A stretch of 49,703 bases of DNA from Phycisphaerales bacterium (GTDB lineage: Bacteria > Planctomycetota > Phycisphaerae > Phycisphaerales > SM1A02), in assembly GCA_009691705.1 (NCBI GenBank), contig SIAR01000016.1:1-49703 (forward strand). The letters are read 5' to 3'. Below are positions 19,422 through 28,262 of this stretch, piece by piece; positions within the stretch are counted from its first letter, which is position 1, and each line of letters starts with the position of its first letter. Below the pieces are notes generated by a model. It saw nothing but the letters and a program-made list of their open reading frames with translations. It did no database searches and was not told the DNA's origin. The position numbers were made by a program, and so were the translations under genes.

Positions 19422-20675
19422 TCAGGTGCGTCCAACCGTGATCTGTTCAACGTGACCTGCCGCAATCTTGGCGTGGCCACTTCCGAGTTCGCCAATTGGA
19501 TCGGGGGGAACGATGTCAACCTTCTTTTCGCCGAGTTTCGCTGCGCCGCTGCGAACGCGGGCTTCAAATGTCTTGCATTCGAGCAGCAATCGCGCCAGAA
19601 TCTCTTCTTCGGGCACATTGGCTACCCGCTGACCTTGCACGTAGATGATGCCGCGGCGATCGCCGGCAAAGACTGCAACATCTGCCCCTTCGGCTTCGCC
19701 CGGACCGTTCACAATGCAACCCATCACAGCAACTTTGATCGGCAGTTGCAATTCAGGCATCAGAGTCTTCTCAACTTCTTTTACGAGTGTGAAGAGATCG
19801 ACCTGAATGCGCCCGCATGTTGGGCAGGCGATCAGTTCGACCCCCTTGCGCTCGCGCTTTCCCAAGCAATAAAGCATCTCAAGGGCATCCTTCACTTCAT
19901 CGATGTGATCGCTCGCGTACGAAATGCGGACGGTGTCACCGATGCCATTTGCGATGAGTGATCCGAGTGCGACGACACTGCGAATCGCTCCCGAGTCTTT
20001 CGTTCCCGCGTGCGTCACTCCCAAGTGCAGTGGATAGTCGAAACGACTTGCGATCTCGGTGTAGATGTCGATCACGAGAGCGGCATCCATGCTCTTGGCA
20101 CTAAGAACAACCTGATGAAAATCGCGCGCTGCGAAGATCTCGAGGTACTCCTCAATTTTGGTGATCATCAAGGCGAGCAGATGCCCCGCCCGATGGTCGG
20201 CGAAGTACTTTCCGAGTTCTTCCATCCGCCGCTGCTTGTCTTTTCGCTCGATGATCGACCCTTCGTTCACGCCGACGCGGATCGGGATTCCGCGCTCCTT
20301 GCAGGCGTCGATGACCGAATTGACTTGATCGCGGTCGTTGATGTTGCCCGGATTGAGACGAATCTTGTGAACGCCCGCCTCGATCGACTCGAGGGCGCGT
20401 TGATAGTGAAAGTGCACGTCTGCGACGATGGGAACTTCTACTTGATTGATGATCTCCTTGAGCGCAAGGGTGTCTTTGCGCTCGGGAACCGCCACGCGGA
20501 CAAGGTCTGCCCCAGCCTTGTGGTAGCGACGAATCTCAGCGACGCAAGCGTCGATGTCCCAGGTGTAACCGGCGCACATTGTCTGCACCGCGATGGGAGC
20601 GCCACCGCCGATGGCGACCCGTCCGGTGCGATCGTCGCCTACCCAAATCTTTCGTGTCTCGCGCCGTGGTTGCAT
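19422..20675 (-). CDS. ispG: 4-hydroxy-3-methylbut-2-enyl diphosphate synthase
   Basis: Iron-sulfur enzyme of the MEP pathway converting MEcPP to HMBPP. The 417-residue protein begins METR-like with QPRRETRKIWVGDDRTGRVA. It contains the IGGGAPIAVQTMC segment, VPIVADVHFHYQRALES, IRLNPGNI, and RVGVNEGSI. The [4Fe-4S] region is LIACPTCGRIQVDLF plus VMGCIVNGPGEAEGADV. The C-terminus continues about 20 residues beyond the usual end. I chose ATG 20675 because conservation starts there and a TACACT box lies 6 bases upstream; the open frame before it overlaps the divergent permease gene. Confidence 0.96.
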   Translation of the reverse strand: MQPRRETRKIWVGDDRTGRVAIGGGAPIAVQTMCAGYTWDIDACVAEIRRYHKAGADLVRVAVPERKDTLALKEIINQVEVPIVADVHFHYQRALESIEAGVHKIRLNPGNINDRDQVNSVIDACKERGIPIRVGVNEGSIIERKDKQRRMEELGKYFADHRAGHLLALMITKIEEYLEIFAARDFHQVVLSAKSMDAALVIDIYTEIASRFDYPLHLGVTHAGTKDSGAIRSVVALGSLIANGIGDTVRISYASDHIDEVKDALEMLYCLGKRERKGVELIACPTCGRIQVDLFTLVKEVEKTLMPELQLPIKVAVMGCIVNGPGEAEGADVAVFAGDRRGIIYVQGQRVANVPEEEILARLLLECKTFEARVRSGAAKLGEKKVDIVPPDPIGELGSGHAKIAAGHVEQITVGRT

Positions 20676-20681
20676 CGCCGA

Positions 20682-20687
20682 AGTGTA
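20682..20687 (-). promoter_or_regulatory. -10-like box TACACT of ispG
   Basis: TACACT on the reverse strand, exactly 6 bases before ATG 20675, with no ribosome-binding sequence. It shares a 57-base divergent region with the permease box at 20720. Confidence 0.45.
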
Positions 20688-20719
20688 CGGAACTTGCGCG
20701 CAGAAATGCTCTGAATCGT

Positions 20720-20725
20720 TACTCT
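20720..20725 (+). promoter_or_regulatory. -10-like box TACTCT of the nucleoside permease gene
   Basis: TACTCT lies 7 bases before ATG 20733 with no Shine-Dalgarno sequence, another candidate leaderless start. Confidence 0.38.
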
Positions 20726-20732
20726 TTGTTGC

Positions 20733-22073
20733 ATGTCGCAGAACTTCACAGCATCGTCGGTCGTCGCTTGGGTTCGAACACGTCTCTCGGTGATGATGCT
20801 GCTGCAATACGCGATTTGGGGGGCGTGGCTTCCGTTGCTCTGGCCATACCTCTTCAACGTGCGCAAATTCACCCCAGTCGAGATTGGATATGCCTTCGCG
20901 GTTGGCGCGCTTGGCGCGATCATCGCACCGTTTTTGGCTGGGCAGATTGCTGACCGCTACTTCAATACCGAAAAAGTGCTTGGAATCAGCCACATTTTGG
21001 GAGGAATTCTCGTCTTTCAACTCGCGTCGATCGAGAGTCTCAACGCGTTCCTGATATTCAGCTTTGTCTACAGTTTGGTCTATTCACCAACACTTTCGTT
21101 GACGAACTCGATCAGTTTTCACCACATCGATCGGGACCGAGACTTCGGGAAGGTGCGACTCTGGGGAACGGTGGGATGGATCGCGGTTGGGCTCGCCATC
21201 GGACAGTGGTTGCTGCACTCTCACACGCCAACGACTGGCACACAAAGCGAGATTGCGATGGCGCAGTTTGTTGGAATGGCCGACGCATTTCGCCTTTCTG
21301 GCATCTTGGGAATTGTGATGGGCGTCTACTGCTTCACACTTCCTGCGACCCCTCCAGTCCAGGGAAAGCGCAAGAATGCCACGTTTGAGGCACTCGGCGA
21401 AGTGCGCACCCAACCGCTGCTCGTGCTCTTTCTGCTCGCGGTGCCGCTGTCGTGCATCCATCAGTTCTATTTCATGCACGCCGCTAGTTTTCTAGGCGCG
21501 TACCAAGCCAACGCGGGCGAGGATGGCTTTACAAAGTTCGTGAACTCAGTTGTGGGTGTTGGGGGTGGTGGACTCATGACCATCGGACAAATGAGCGAAA
21601 TTGTCGTACTCGCACTCATTCCGGTTGCGGCTGGCCTCTTCTCGCGCAAGAGCCTTCTGGCCATCGGAGTCGCTGCATACGCGCTTCGCATGCTGCTCTT
21701 CGCAGTTGCTCCCCAGATTGCAGCGTCAATTGGACTCTCGGAACTCGCCGTGCTCATTCCGGCGATCGCTCTGCACGGGCTTTGCTTTGGATGCTTCATC
21801 TTTGTGAGTTTCATGATCGTCGATGAAGAGACGAGTAATGATGTGCGGGCGAGCGCGCAGAGTCTCTACAACCTCGTCATCATCGGCATTGGGATCATTG
21901 TGGGAAGTTTCGTCGCGGGCGAAGTCGCCTCGTGGGCGACGGTGGACGGCAAAATGGACTACGAACGGCTCTTTGGCGTGCCGATGTACGGTGCGCTTGG
22001 GTGTCTTGTGGCGCTCGCGCTGTTCTACAACGGTCGGGTCGGAAAGCGGGCGACGTTGAATCAACCCGCCTGA
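20733..22073 (+). CDS. NupG-like nucleoside:proton symporter (MFS)
   Basis: A 446-residue membrane transporter with about 12 helices of the nucleoside-H+ symporter group. Typical segments are LSVMMLLQYAIWGAWLPLLW in helix 1, FAVGALGAIIAPFLAGQIAD as the first half of the MFS signature, TLSLTNSISFHHI, and FGKVRLWGTVGWIAVG, which is close to the NupG/XapB pattern. It probably imports nucleosides, which fits a purine salvage role, but substrate choice cannot be proved here. It is divergent from ispG, and its last 13 bases overlap the end of topA on the other strand. Confidence 0.8.
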   Translation: MSQNFTASSVVAWVRTRLSVMMLLQYAIWGAWLPLLWPYLFNVRKFTPVEIGYAFAVGALGAIIAPFLAGQIADRYFNTEKVLGISHILGGILVFQLASIESLNAFLIFSFVYSLVYSPTLSLTNSISFHHIDRDRDFGKVRLWGTVGWIAVGLAIGQWLLHSHTPTTGTQSEIAMAQFVGMADAFRLSGILGIVMGVYCFTLPATPPVQGKRKNATFEALGEVRTQPLLVLFLLAVPLSCIHQFYFMHAASFLGAYQANAGEDGFTKFVNSVVGVGGGGLMTIGQMSEIVVLALIPVAAGLFSRKSLLAIGVAAYALRMLLFAVAPQIAASIGLSELAVLIPAIALHGLCFGCFIFVSFMIVDEETSNDVRASAQSLYNLVIIGIGIIVGSFVAGEVASWATVDGKMDYERLFGVPMYGALGCLVALALFYNGRVGKRATLNQPA

Positions 22074-24820
22074 GAAGCCAGTGCGAGTTCGCGCAGATAG
22101 TCCTCGTGAAAGTTCAACGTTTGCACACCGCCTGGCTTGACGAGAAGTTCGACTGGAGTGCCTTCCGGGATGGGATCGCCATTCTCGCGCGTGACGACCA
22201 CGCGCACGAATGATTTCATGTGCGCGTCGAGAGCCGTCTGAAGCTCTTTCTGCGTTTCCTCGGCGAGTTTCGCAAAGCTCTCACGGCCGCGACACTTCGG
22301 AAAGCCACTGCAACCGAGCCACGCGCCGCGCTTGCCATCCCGCAAATTCAGTGGCGAATTGCATTTGGGGCAAAGGAGCGTGGTGAGATAGGCAGGGGGT
22401 GAAGGGAGACGAAGTCCACCCTTGCGGTCGATGTTCAAGATGAATGGACCGCGCTTCGCGGCGGGTGCTTCGGCATCGCCCGCTGGCAATTGCTTTTTCG
22501 ACTTCGTCTTCTTCAGCTTCTTTGGCTTCTCAGGACGCGGCAGATCTTCGACAAGAAAGTCGCCGAACCGTCCATGACGCTGCACCATTGCAACGCCGTT
22601 GGGCGAAAGCAGATCGAGTTTGGTTGGAAGCAGCGGTCGACCTTCGCGGTCGACTGGATTGGCATACTTGCATGCGGGATAACTGCCGCACGAAAGAAAA
22701 CGACCATGACGTCCGAGCCGATACTCGGTGCGCGATCCGCAAGCCGGGCAGGCGTATGGGGCCGCAATGGTCGTCGACTTCACGTGCGGCATGTCGTTGC
22801 CCCGTTCGAGGCATGGCCAGAGCACCTTTACAAATCCGCGCAGCATCGCCTTGAAATGCTCCTTGCCTTGTGCAATCTCGTCGAACTCTTCTTCGATGCG
22901 CCTTGTGTAGTCGAGCTCAATGAAATTCTCTGAGAAGGCTTCGGCGAGAAAGTCATTCACTGCCATTCCCAGATCGGTCGCATGAAAACGGCGGTCGACT
23001 TGCTCGACATATTCGCGCTCTTGTATGACGCGGATAATGCTTGCGTAGGTGGATGGCCGCCCGATGCCGGCAGTTTCGAGCGCTTTGACAAGCGTTGCTT
23101 CGCTGTAACGCGGTGGGGGGTTCGAGAACTTTTGCTCTGGATCGATGGCGATCGGCGCGCAAGATTGTCCCTTCGTCACCGCGGGAAGATTCTGCTCGCT
23201 ATCTGAAGTTGGCACCCTACTCGCGCGGTAGAACCCATCGAAAGCGAGCACTCGTCCATTGGCTTTGAACGTGGCGCCAGTGGCTTGGTCATCGCGCACG
23301 AGGCGAACAGCAGTTGCGTCCCACTCGGCTTCAACCATTTGGCACGCCACGAAACTGCGCCAAATGAGCGTGTATAGCTTGAGTTGTTCTTCGCTGAGCG
23401 CGCGCGCGATCGACTCAGGCGTGAGCGCAGGATTCGTTGGTCGAATCGCCTCGTGCGCCTCTTGTGCGGACTTATTGCTACTTGAATATGTGCGCGGCGA
23501 ACCAGGGAGATACTCCGGTCCATAGTGCGACTGAATGAATGCGCGCGCGCGTGAGATTGCCTCGTTCGAGAGATGCGTGCTATCGGTACGCATGTAGGTG
23601 ATGAGTCCCACCAGCCCCTCGCCCGGAATATCGATGCCTTCGTAGAGTTGCTGAGCGATACGCATCGTGCGGTCTGTTGCCATCCCGAGTCTGCCCGATG
23701 CCGCCTGTTGCAAAGTGCTGGTGATGAATGGGGGGTAGGGCTTCGACTTCGTGCGCGTCGTCTCAATTGAATCGATGCGGTAACGCGCCTTCGGATCAAG
23801 CTGGCCTGAAATGGCGACCAGGTTTTTCGCCCGTCCCCGGCCATCACTGGCGGTGGTGCGCGTGATGGCGACGTCGATCAGTCCAGCGGCTTGCGCTGCT
23901 TTGACCGCCGCTGGAGCCAAGTCGTCTTTCGAGTCATTGCTCGCCGAAACAGAGAATGGCTTGCCGCCATACGAAACGAAATCACACTCGAGCGCTCCAT
24001 GCTGGGCGAGCCACGTCATGCGCTCTCGAACTAGCGGACCCTTACCGCGGGCATCACGCTGCGCCAGAAAGGTCGTCCAGAGGGGGATGTTTTCGCAGGC
24101 ACTCTTGGCGTCAAGTGACATGATCGCGCTCATCGCCCACGACTCTTCCGGAGTGAACGCGCCAATCTCGCGCTCGCGGTCGACGATAATGCGCGTCGCA
24201 GGGCTCTGCACCCGTCCGGCGCTGAGACCACCAGCAACCTTCTTCCAGAGAATCGGCGAGACGAGGTAGCCCACGATGCGATCAAGAATTCGCCGCGCCT
24301 GCTGCGCGTCGACACGGTCCATATTGATCGGCCGCGGATGAGCAAAGGCATCCTGGACATCCGCCTTGGTGACTGCATCAAAGGTCACGCGCTTTGCCTT
24401 CGCTGGATCGACTGCAAGAATGACCGCAAGATGCCAGGCAATCGCCTCGCCTTCGCGGTCGAGATCGGTTGCGAACCAGATTTCGCTCGCAGATTTGGCG
24501 AGCTTTCGCAGTTCGTTCACCGTCTTTGCCTTTGCCTCATCAACGACGTACGTCGGCTCAAAGGTGTCGAGATCAACCCCAGGCGCAGCCTGTTTGACAC
24601 CCTTGGGAGCGCGCTTGGGAAGGTCGCGAATGTGACCGATGCTCGCTCGAACTTTGTACCCACTTCCGAGGTACTTCTCGATCGTTTTTGCCTTTGCGGG
24701 GCTCTCGACGATCACCAGTTGATAGTTGCCTGCCGCGGTCGTCGGGGTGGACTCAGCGCGCTTGATTCGCGTACCAGTCGCAGCCTTCGCGGTGGTTTGT
24801 TTGGATGCCTTCTTTGCCAT
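22061..24820 (-). CDS. topA: DNA topoisomerase I (type IA)
   Basis: Relaxes negatively supercoiled DNA by a transient 5'-phosphotyrosyl link. The 919-residue protein starts with a Lys/Ala-rich tail of about 30 residues. The TOPRIM domain follows (LVIVESPAKAKTIEKYLG, ATDLDREGEAIAWHL), then ARRILDRIVGYLVSPILW and AGRVQSPATRIIV. The active-site Tyr409 lies in GLITYMRTDSTHLS, followed by EAHEAIRPT and GIGRPSTYASIIRVIQ. The C-terminus carries two four-Cys zinc ribbons (CPACGS ... CGSYPACKY and CPKCNS ... CSGFPKCRG), which bind single-stranded DNA. The length is somewhat above E. coli TopA because of the tail and insertions. It is convergent with the permease, with a 13-base overlap, and follows miaA by 117 bases. 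Confidence 0.97.
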   Translation of the reverse strand: MAKKASKQTTAKAATGTRIKRAESTPTTAAGNYQLVIVESPAKAKTIEKYLGSGYKVRASIGHIRDLPKRAPKGVKQAAPGVDLDTFEPTYVVDEAKAKTVNELRKLAKSASEIWFATDLDREGEAIAWHLAVILAVDPAKAKRVTFDAVTKADVQDAFAHPRPINMDRVDAQQARRILDRIVGYLVSPILWKKVAGGLSAGRVQSPATRIIVDREREIGAFTPEESWAMSAIMSLDAKSACENIPLWTTFLAQRDARGKGPLVRERMTWLAQHGALECDFVSYGGKPFSVSASNDSKDDLAPAAVKAAQAAGLIDVAITRTTASDGRGRAKNLVAISGQLDPKARYRIDSIETTRTKSKPYPPFITSTLQQAASGRLGMATDRTMRIAQQLYEGIDIPGEGLVGLITYMRTDSTHLSNEAISRARAFIQSHYGPEYLPGSPRTYSSSNKSAQEAHEAIRPTNPALTPESIARALSEEQLKLYTLIWRSFVACQMVEAEWDATAVRLVRDDQATGATFKANGRVLAFDGFYRASRVPTSDSEQNLPAVTKGQSCAPIAIDPEQKFSNPPPRYSEATLVKALETAGIGRPSTYASIIRVIQEREYVEQVDRRFHATDLGMAVNDFLAEAFSENFIELDYTRRIEEEFDEIAQGKEHFKAMLRGFVKVLWPCLERGNDMPHVKSTTIAAPYACPACGSRTEYRLGRHGRFLSCGSYPACKYANPVDREGRPLLPTKLDLLSPNGVAMVQRHGRFGDFLVEDLPRPEKPKKLKKTKSKKQLPAGDAEAPAAKRGPFILNIDRKGGLRLPSPPAYLTTLLCPKCNSPLNLRDGKRGAWLGCSGFPKCRGRESFAKLAEETQKELQTALDAHMKSFVRVVVTRENGDPIPEGTPVELLVKPGGVQTLNFHEDYLRELALASQAG

Positions 24821-24831
24821 CTGCGGGGGAG

Positions 24832-24859
24832 ATCATGCGCCGAGATTTCAACTTGTCAA
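24832..24859 (-). promoter_or_regulatory. Possible topA promoter (TTGACA-16-CATGAT)
   Basis: On the reverse strand a perfect TTGACA (bases 24859-24854) is followed after 16 bases by CATGAT (24837-24832), 11 bases before ATG 24820. The -35 is strong and the -10 weak. No Shine-Dalgarno sequence is visible before the start. Confidence 0.38.
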
Positions 24860-24937
24860 GCCAAGCAGCCTCGGCGAGAGCGGTCGGCGGGCAGAAATCG
24901 AATTGCAATAATCGCACGCCCGCCGCTGATAATGCGG

Positions 24938-25873
24938 TTATCTGGCTCCCAAAGCCTGCAAGAAAAAATTGTGAGAAGTTTTTTCTCCGCAGGGTTCGGT
25001 GAACCACGTTGAGCGCTCGATGTGCGCAAAGCGCCTCAGCCAGGTGCGCTGTTGGCGGGCGAGCTTGCGCGTGCGAATCTTGATCGCCTCGAATGCATCA
25101 TCGAGCGAGCAGTGTTGGTCAAGATGGGCGGCGAGTTCGCGGTATCCAACAGCTTGTGCCGCTTGGCTGGCGAGGGGAGCAACGGCCCGCAATTGCCGCA
25201 CCTCTTCGAGAAATCCAAGTTCCATCATGAGTTTCGCCCGCCTGTTGATCGAACGGCCATTCGACTCTGGGTCGGGAAGCAATCCCAAGCACTGCCATCC
25301 CATGGGCAGTTTCGGGGCAGCGGCACTCCACTGCGACTGATGGGTACTCATTGGGATTCCCGTCAGACGGGTGACCTCGATCGCGCGAATCATCCGCCGC
25401 AGATCATTGGGATGGATGCGCTGCGCAGATGGTGCGTCAACTGCCGCGAGTTGGGCGCGCAATTCGGCGAGTGGGAGGGCGCGAAGTTCTATGCGCAGCG
25501 CCTCATCCGCGGCTGGGCCGTCGAAAAGCCCAGCGAGGAGTGACTGCACATAGAGGTTTGTGCCACCGACCACGATTGCACATTTCTGCGCAGCATTGAT
25601 CGCGGCGATCGATTCGTGCGCCCGCTCGAGCCAGCGGTCGACTGTGAATCCATCGCTGTAGGGGGTCGTGATGTCGATGAGATGGTGGGGGATGGATTGG
25701 CGCTCGTGAATCGAGGGCTTTGCCGTACCGATATCCATCCCTTGGTAGATCTGCATCGAATCGGCCGTCACGATCTCACACCTGCCTGCCCGAGCCTCGC
25801 ACAATGCGAGGGCAAGCGCGCTTTTGCCACTTGCGGTTGGACCAAGAATGAGGATTGCACTCGGGTCTTTCAT
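24938..25873 (-). CDS. miaA: tRNA dimethylallyltransferase
   Basis: Transfers a dimethylallyl group from DMAPP to A37 of tRNAs reading UNN codons, the first step to ms2i6A, so it is also a consumer of isoprenoid precursors. The 311-residue protein has the P-loop LGPTASGKSALALAL (residues 10-24), IVTADSMQIYQGMDIGTAKP, HHLIDITTP and VVGGTNLYVQSLLAGL. Further on are RIHPNDLRRMIRAIEV, QAVGYRELAAHL and a C-terminal TRKLARQQRTWLRRF. Start ATG 25873 gives the usual short N-terminus; ATG 25903 would overlap pgk. The two divergent starts are only 28 bases apart, so any promoter for miaA must overlap pgk sequence. Confidence 0.95.
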   Translation of the reverse strand: MKDPSAILILGPTASGKSALALALCEARAGRCEIVTADSMQIYQGMDIGTAKPSIHERQSIPHHLIDITTPYSDGFTVDRWLERAHESIAAINAAQKCAIVVGGTNLYVQSLLAGLFDGPAADEALRIELRALPLAELRAQLAAVDAPSAQRIHPNDLRRMIRAIEVTRLTGIPMSTHQSQWSAAAPKLPMGWQCLGLLPDPESNGRSINRRAKLMMELGFLEEVRQLRAVAPLASQAAQAVGYRELAAHLDQHCSLDDAFEAIKIRTRKLARQQRTWLRRFAHIERSTWFTEPCGEKTSHNFFLQALGAR

Positions 25874-25888
25874 CGCAATGCCGAGTTG

Positions 25889-25894
25889 TACCCT
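25889..25894 (+). promoter_or_regulatory. -10-like box TACCCT of pgk
   Basis: TACCCT lies 7 bases before ATG 25902, preceded by TTG, with no ribosome-binding site. Only 28 bases separate the pgk and miaA start codons. Confidence 0.38.
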
Positions 25895-25901
25895 CTGAAA
25901 C

Positions 25902-27149
25902 ATGACTCCTCGAACTATTGAGCAGATCGATGTCTTGAACAAGCGTGTCTTCTTGCGAGCTGACTTCAATGTTCCGCAGGCCCCCGACGGTCGAATCACC
26001 GACGACCGTCGAATTCGCCTGACCCTGGCAACGATCGAGTCAATTCTCACACGCGGCGGAAGCGTGGTGATGGCGAGCCATCTCGGCCGGCCACAAGGCA
26101 CGGGTTATGAAGCGCAATATTCGATCGCGCCAATCGCGCCGCGTCTGCGCGAACTCTCGCCCCTCTTGAAGCATCTAGCGCTCGTGGGCCAACGGTGCAC
26201 AGACGCTTCGGTTGCGAAAGCCACGGCGGCGCTCACCGCGGGGCAGTCGGTGCTGATCGAAAACTTACGATTCGAAAAGGGTGAGAAGAAGGGTGATGCG
26301 GTCCTAGCGACCACGCTTTCTTCTTACGCGGATATCTACTGCAACGACGCATTCGGCGCCTCGCACCGCGCCGACGCCTCGATGTTGGCACTGCCCCAAG
26401 CGATGCACGCCCAAGGAAAGCCCTGCGTTTCTGGGCTGCTTCTCGCACGCGAGATTCGCTACCTCAGCGGAGTTCTCGCGGCGCCTGAGAAGCCATTTGT
26501 TGCGATCGTTGGGGGAGCGAAAGTCTCCGACAAGATCCTTGCCTTGCGAAATCTCTGTGGACGGGTTGACACAATTCTGGTCGGTGGCGCAATGGCGTAC
26601 ACATTCTTGAAAGCACTCGCAACGCCGGTCGGCCGAAGCCTCGTTCAAGAACAGATGCTCGATGAGGCGCGCGCGATTCTGAAACTTGCTGACGAGAGTG
26701 GCACCAGGATCGTGCTGCCAATCGATCATGTCTGCGGCGAAGCTCTGGTTGCGGGAACCACCGTGCAGACTGCCACGGGTGCGATTCCAGATGCGCTCAT
26801 GGGTCTCGACATCGGTCCCGTGACTGCGCAGAAGTTTTGTGCGATCGCCCGTGATGCCAAGACCATCGTTTGGAACGGTCCACTTGGTGCATTCGAGACT
26901 GCGCCATTCGAGCGAGGCACCTTTGCAGTGATTGGCGCGGTCGTTGCTGCGACCGCAGCGGGTGCAACGAGCATCGCAGGAGGAGGGGACACCGCCGCCG
27001 CGGTCGATGCCGCAGGAGCGAACGGAGGGTTCAGTCACATCTCAACGGGAGGCGGAGCCTCGCTCGAAATGCTCGAAGGCAAAGAGTTCGAATCGCTCAA
27101 CGCGCTCGATTCCGCGGCGATTGTCGGTTATAGTGCGGTCAGAAAGTAG
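25902..27149 (+). CDS. pgk: Phosphoglycerate kinase
   Basis: Glycolytic kinase that makes ATP from 1,3-bisphosphoglycerate and ADP. The 415-residue protein carries KRVFLRADFNVP, DDRRIRLTLATIESI, VVMASHLGRP, LIENLRFEKGEKKGD, YCNDAFGASHRADASM and FVAIVGGAKVSDKI. Further on are LVGGAMAYTFLKA and TIVWNGPLGAFETAPF, then the nucleotide-binding SIAGGGDTAAAVDAAG and FSHISTGGGASLEMLEGKE. All catalytic segments are intact and the length is normal. It is followed 10 bases later by the TlpA-like gene with its own ribosome site, so pgk probably heads a transcript that reaches rpe and accD. Confidence 0.97.
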   Translation: MTPRTIEQIDVLNKRVFLRADFNVPQAPDGRITDDRRIRLTLATIESILTRGGSVVMASHLGRPQGTGYEAQYSIAPIAPRLRELSPLLKHLALVGQRCTDASVAKATAALTAGQSVLIENLRFEKGEKKGDAVLATTLSSYADIYCNDAFGASHRADASMLALPQAMHAQGKPCVSGLLLAREIRYLSGVLAAPEKPFVAIVGGAKVSDKILALRNLCGRVDTILVGGAMAYTFLKALATPVGRSLVQEQMLDEARAILKLADESGTRIVLPIDHVCGEALVAGTTVQTATGAIPDALMGLDIGPVTAQKFCAIARDAKTIVWNGPLGAFETAPFERGTFAVIGAVVAATAAGATSIAGGGDTAAAVDAAGANGGFSHISTGGGASLEMLEGKEFESLNALDSAAIVGYSAVRK

Positions 27150-27159
27150 AGGAGTCTCC

Positions 27160-28260
27160 ATGCGAATTCTTGCCGCTCTTTGTGTCGTTCTCGCCGTTGC
27201 TGGGTTTTCACCGCTGTTGCAGGATGGACCAGCCCTCAAGGTTGGCTCGACCGCGCCGGCGATCGAAGGGCTTGAGTTCGTGCAGGGCGAACTGGCAGCA
27301 TCGCCGAAAGTCCGCGTCGTTGAGTTCTGGGCGACGTGGTGCGGTCCATGCTTGCAGTCGATTCCCCACATCAACGAGCTCTATCAAGCACAGCGAAGCA
27401 AGGGTCTCGAAGTTCTGGGCGTAAGCGACGAGAAACGCGAGAAGGTTGAGCCATTTGTTCGCAAGCGCGCTGGTCAAATGTCGTACACCGTTGCCATTGA
27501 TACAGAGAAGAAGATGAACCAAGCGTTCATGCAGGCCGCTGGAAAGAATGGCATTCCCTGTGCGTTTGTGATTGGAACCAACAACAAGATCGTCTACATC
27601 GGTCATCCGATGGAGGAAGAGTTTGCGCGCGCCGTAAAGCTCTCTCTTGATGGACGGTACGACCCCGTGCTTTCAAAGAAGGCAGAGCCACTCCTCGAAG
27701 CTGCACGCCGTGCGGTGAAGACCAAGAACTTCAAGGATGCCTACACCCGCTTTGACGAGGTCATCGCGCTTGATCCGACGATCTTTACCGACGCAGCCAT
27801 TGAGAAGTATCGGGTTATGGTGAACGACGAGAAGAACAGGTCTGGCGCGAAGGTGTATGCGCAGGAACTCACGGCGACTTTCTCCGCGGCGTCGGATGCG
27901 CCAGCTCTGCGCGATCTTGCGGTGACGCTCTCGTCCGATGCGCGCGTGACGGTGTACGACAACGACCTCGCTCTCGCCGCAGCTCAGGCGATGGTGAAGG
28001 CTGCGCCGAGTTCTGATCCGTTAGCGCAGTCGACAATCGCATCGGTCTACTACGCGATGGGCGATTTCGCCAAGGCGGTGGAGGCGCAGAAGAAGGCAGT
28101 CAGACTCGCCGATCCATCTATCAAGGCCTCGCTGAAGCCGACGCTCGACGCTTATGAATTGGCGCAGAAGCGGGGAGTCAAGGTCACTGTGCCTGCCACC
28201 ACTGCTGCGCCCACAACACCCGCAACCGTGCCAACGACTGTCCCCGCAGGAACGCCGTAA
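27160..28260 (+). CDS. TlpA/ResA-like thioredoxin with C-terminal TPR region
   Basis: A 366-residue exported redox protein. Residues 1-20 form a signal sequence (ILAALCVVLAVAGFSPLL). The thioredoxin domain covers about 25-165, with VVEFWATWCGPCLQSIPHIN (catalytic Cys61 and Cys64) and the cis-Pro region NGIPCAFVIGTNNKIVYIG. Residues about 180-340 are helical and repeat-like (AARRAVKTKNFKDAYTRFDE, YYAMGDFAKAVEAQKKAV), consistent with TPRs that could dock a partner. The tail is rich in Pro, Ala and Thr. GAGGAG five bases before ATG 27160 sets the start. The frame is open upstream only because it overlaps pgk. It likely reduces or isomerises disulfides outside the cytoplasm, which is notable given the Cys-rich secreted protein nearby. 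Confidence 0.82.
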   Translation: MRILAALCVVLAVAGFSPLLQDGPALKVGSTAPAIEGLEFVQGELAASPKVRVVEFWATWCGPCLQSIPHINELYQAQRSKGLEVLGVSDEKREKVEPFVRKRAGQMSYTVAIDTEKKMNQAFMQAAGKNGIPCAFVIGTNNKIVYIGHPMEEEFARAVKLSLDGRYDPVLSKKAEPLLEAARRAVKTKNFKDAYTRFDEVIALDPTIFTDAAIEKYRVMVNDEKNRSGAKVYAQELTATFSAASDAPALRDLAVTLSSDARVTVYDNDLALAAAQAMVKAAPSSDPLAQSTIASVYYAMGDFAKAVEAQKKAVRLADPSIKASLKPTLDAYELAQKRGVKVTVPATTAAPTTPATVPTTVPAGTP

Positions 28261-28262
28261 GT

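Noticed and set aside
24961-24986. An A-run/T-run inverted repeat (8-bp stem) resembling a terminator
   Set aside because: It lies inside the 3' coding end of miaA, has an A/T-only stem and no following T-run outside the stem; it probably reflects codon choice.
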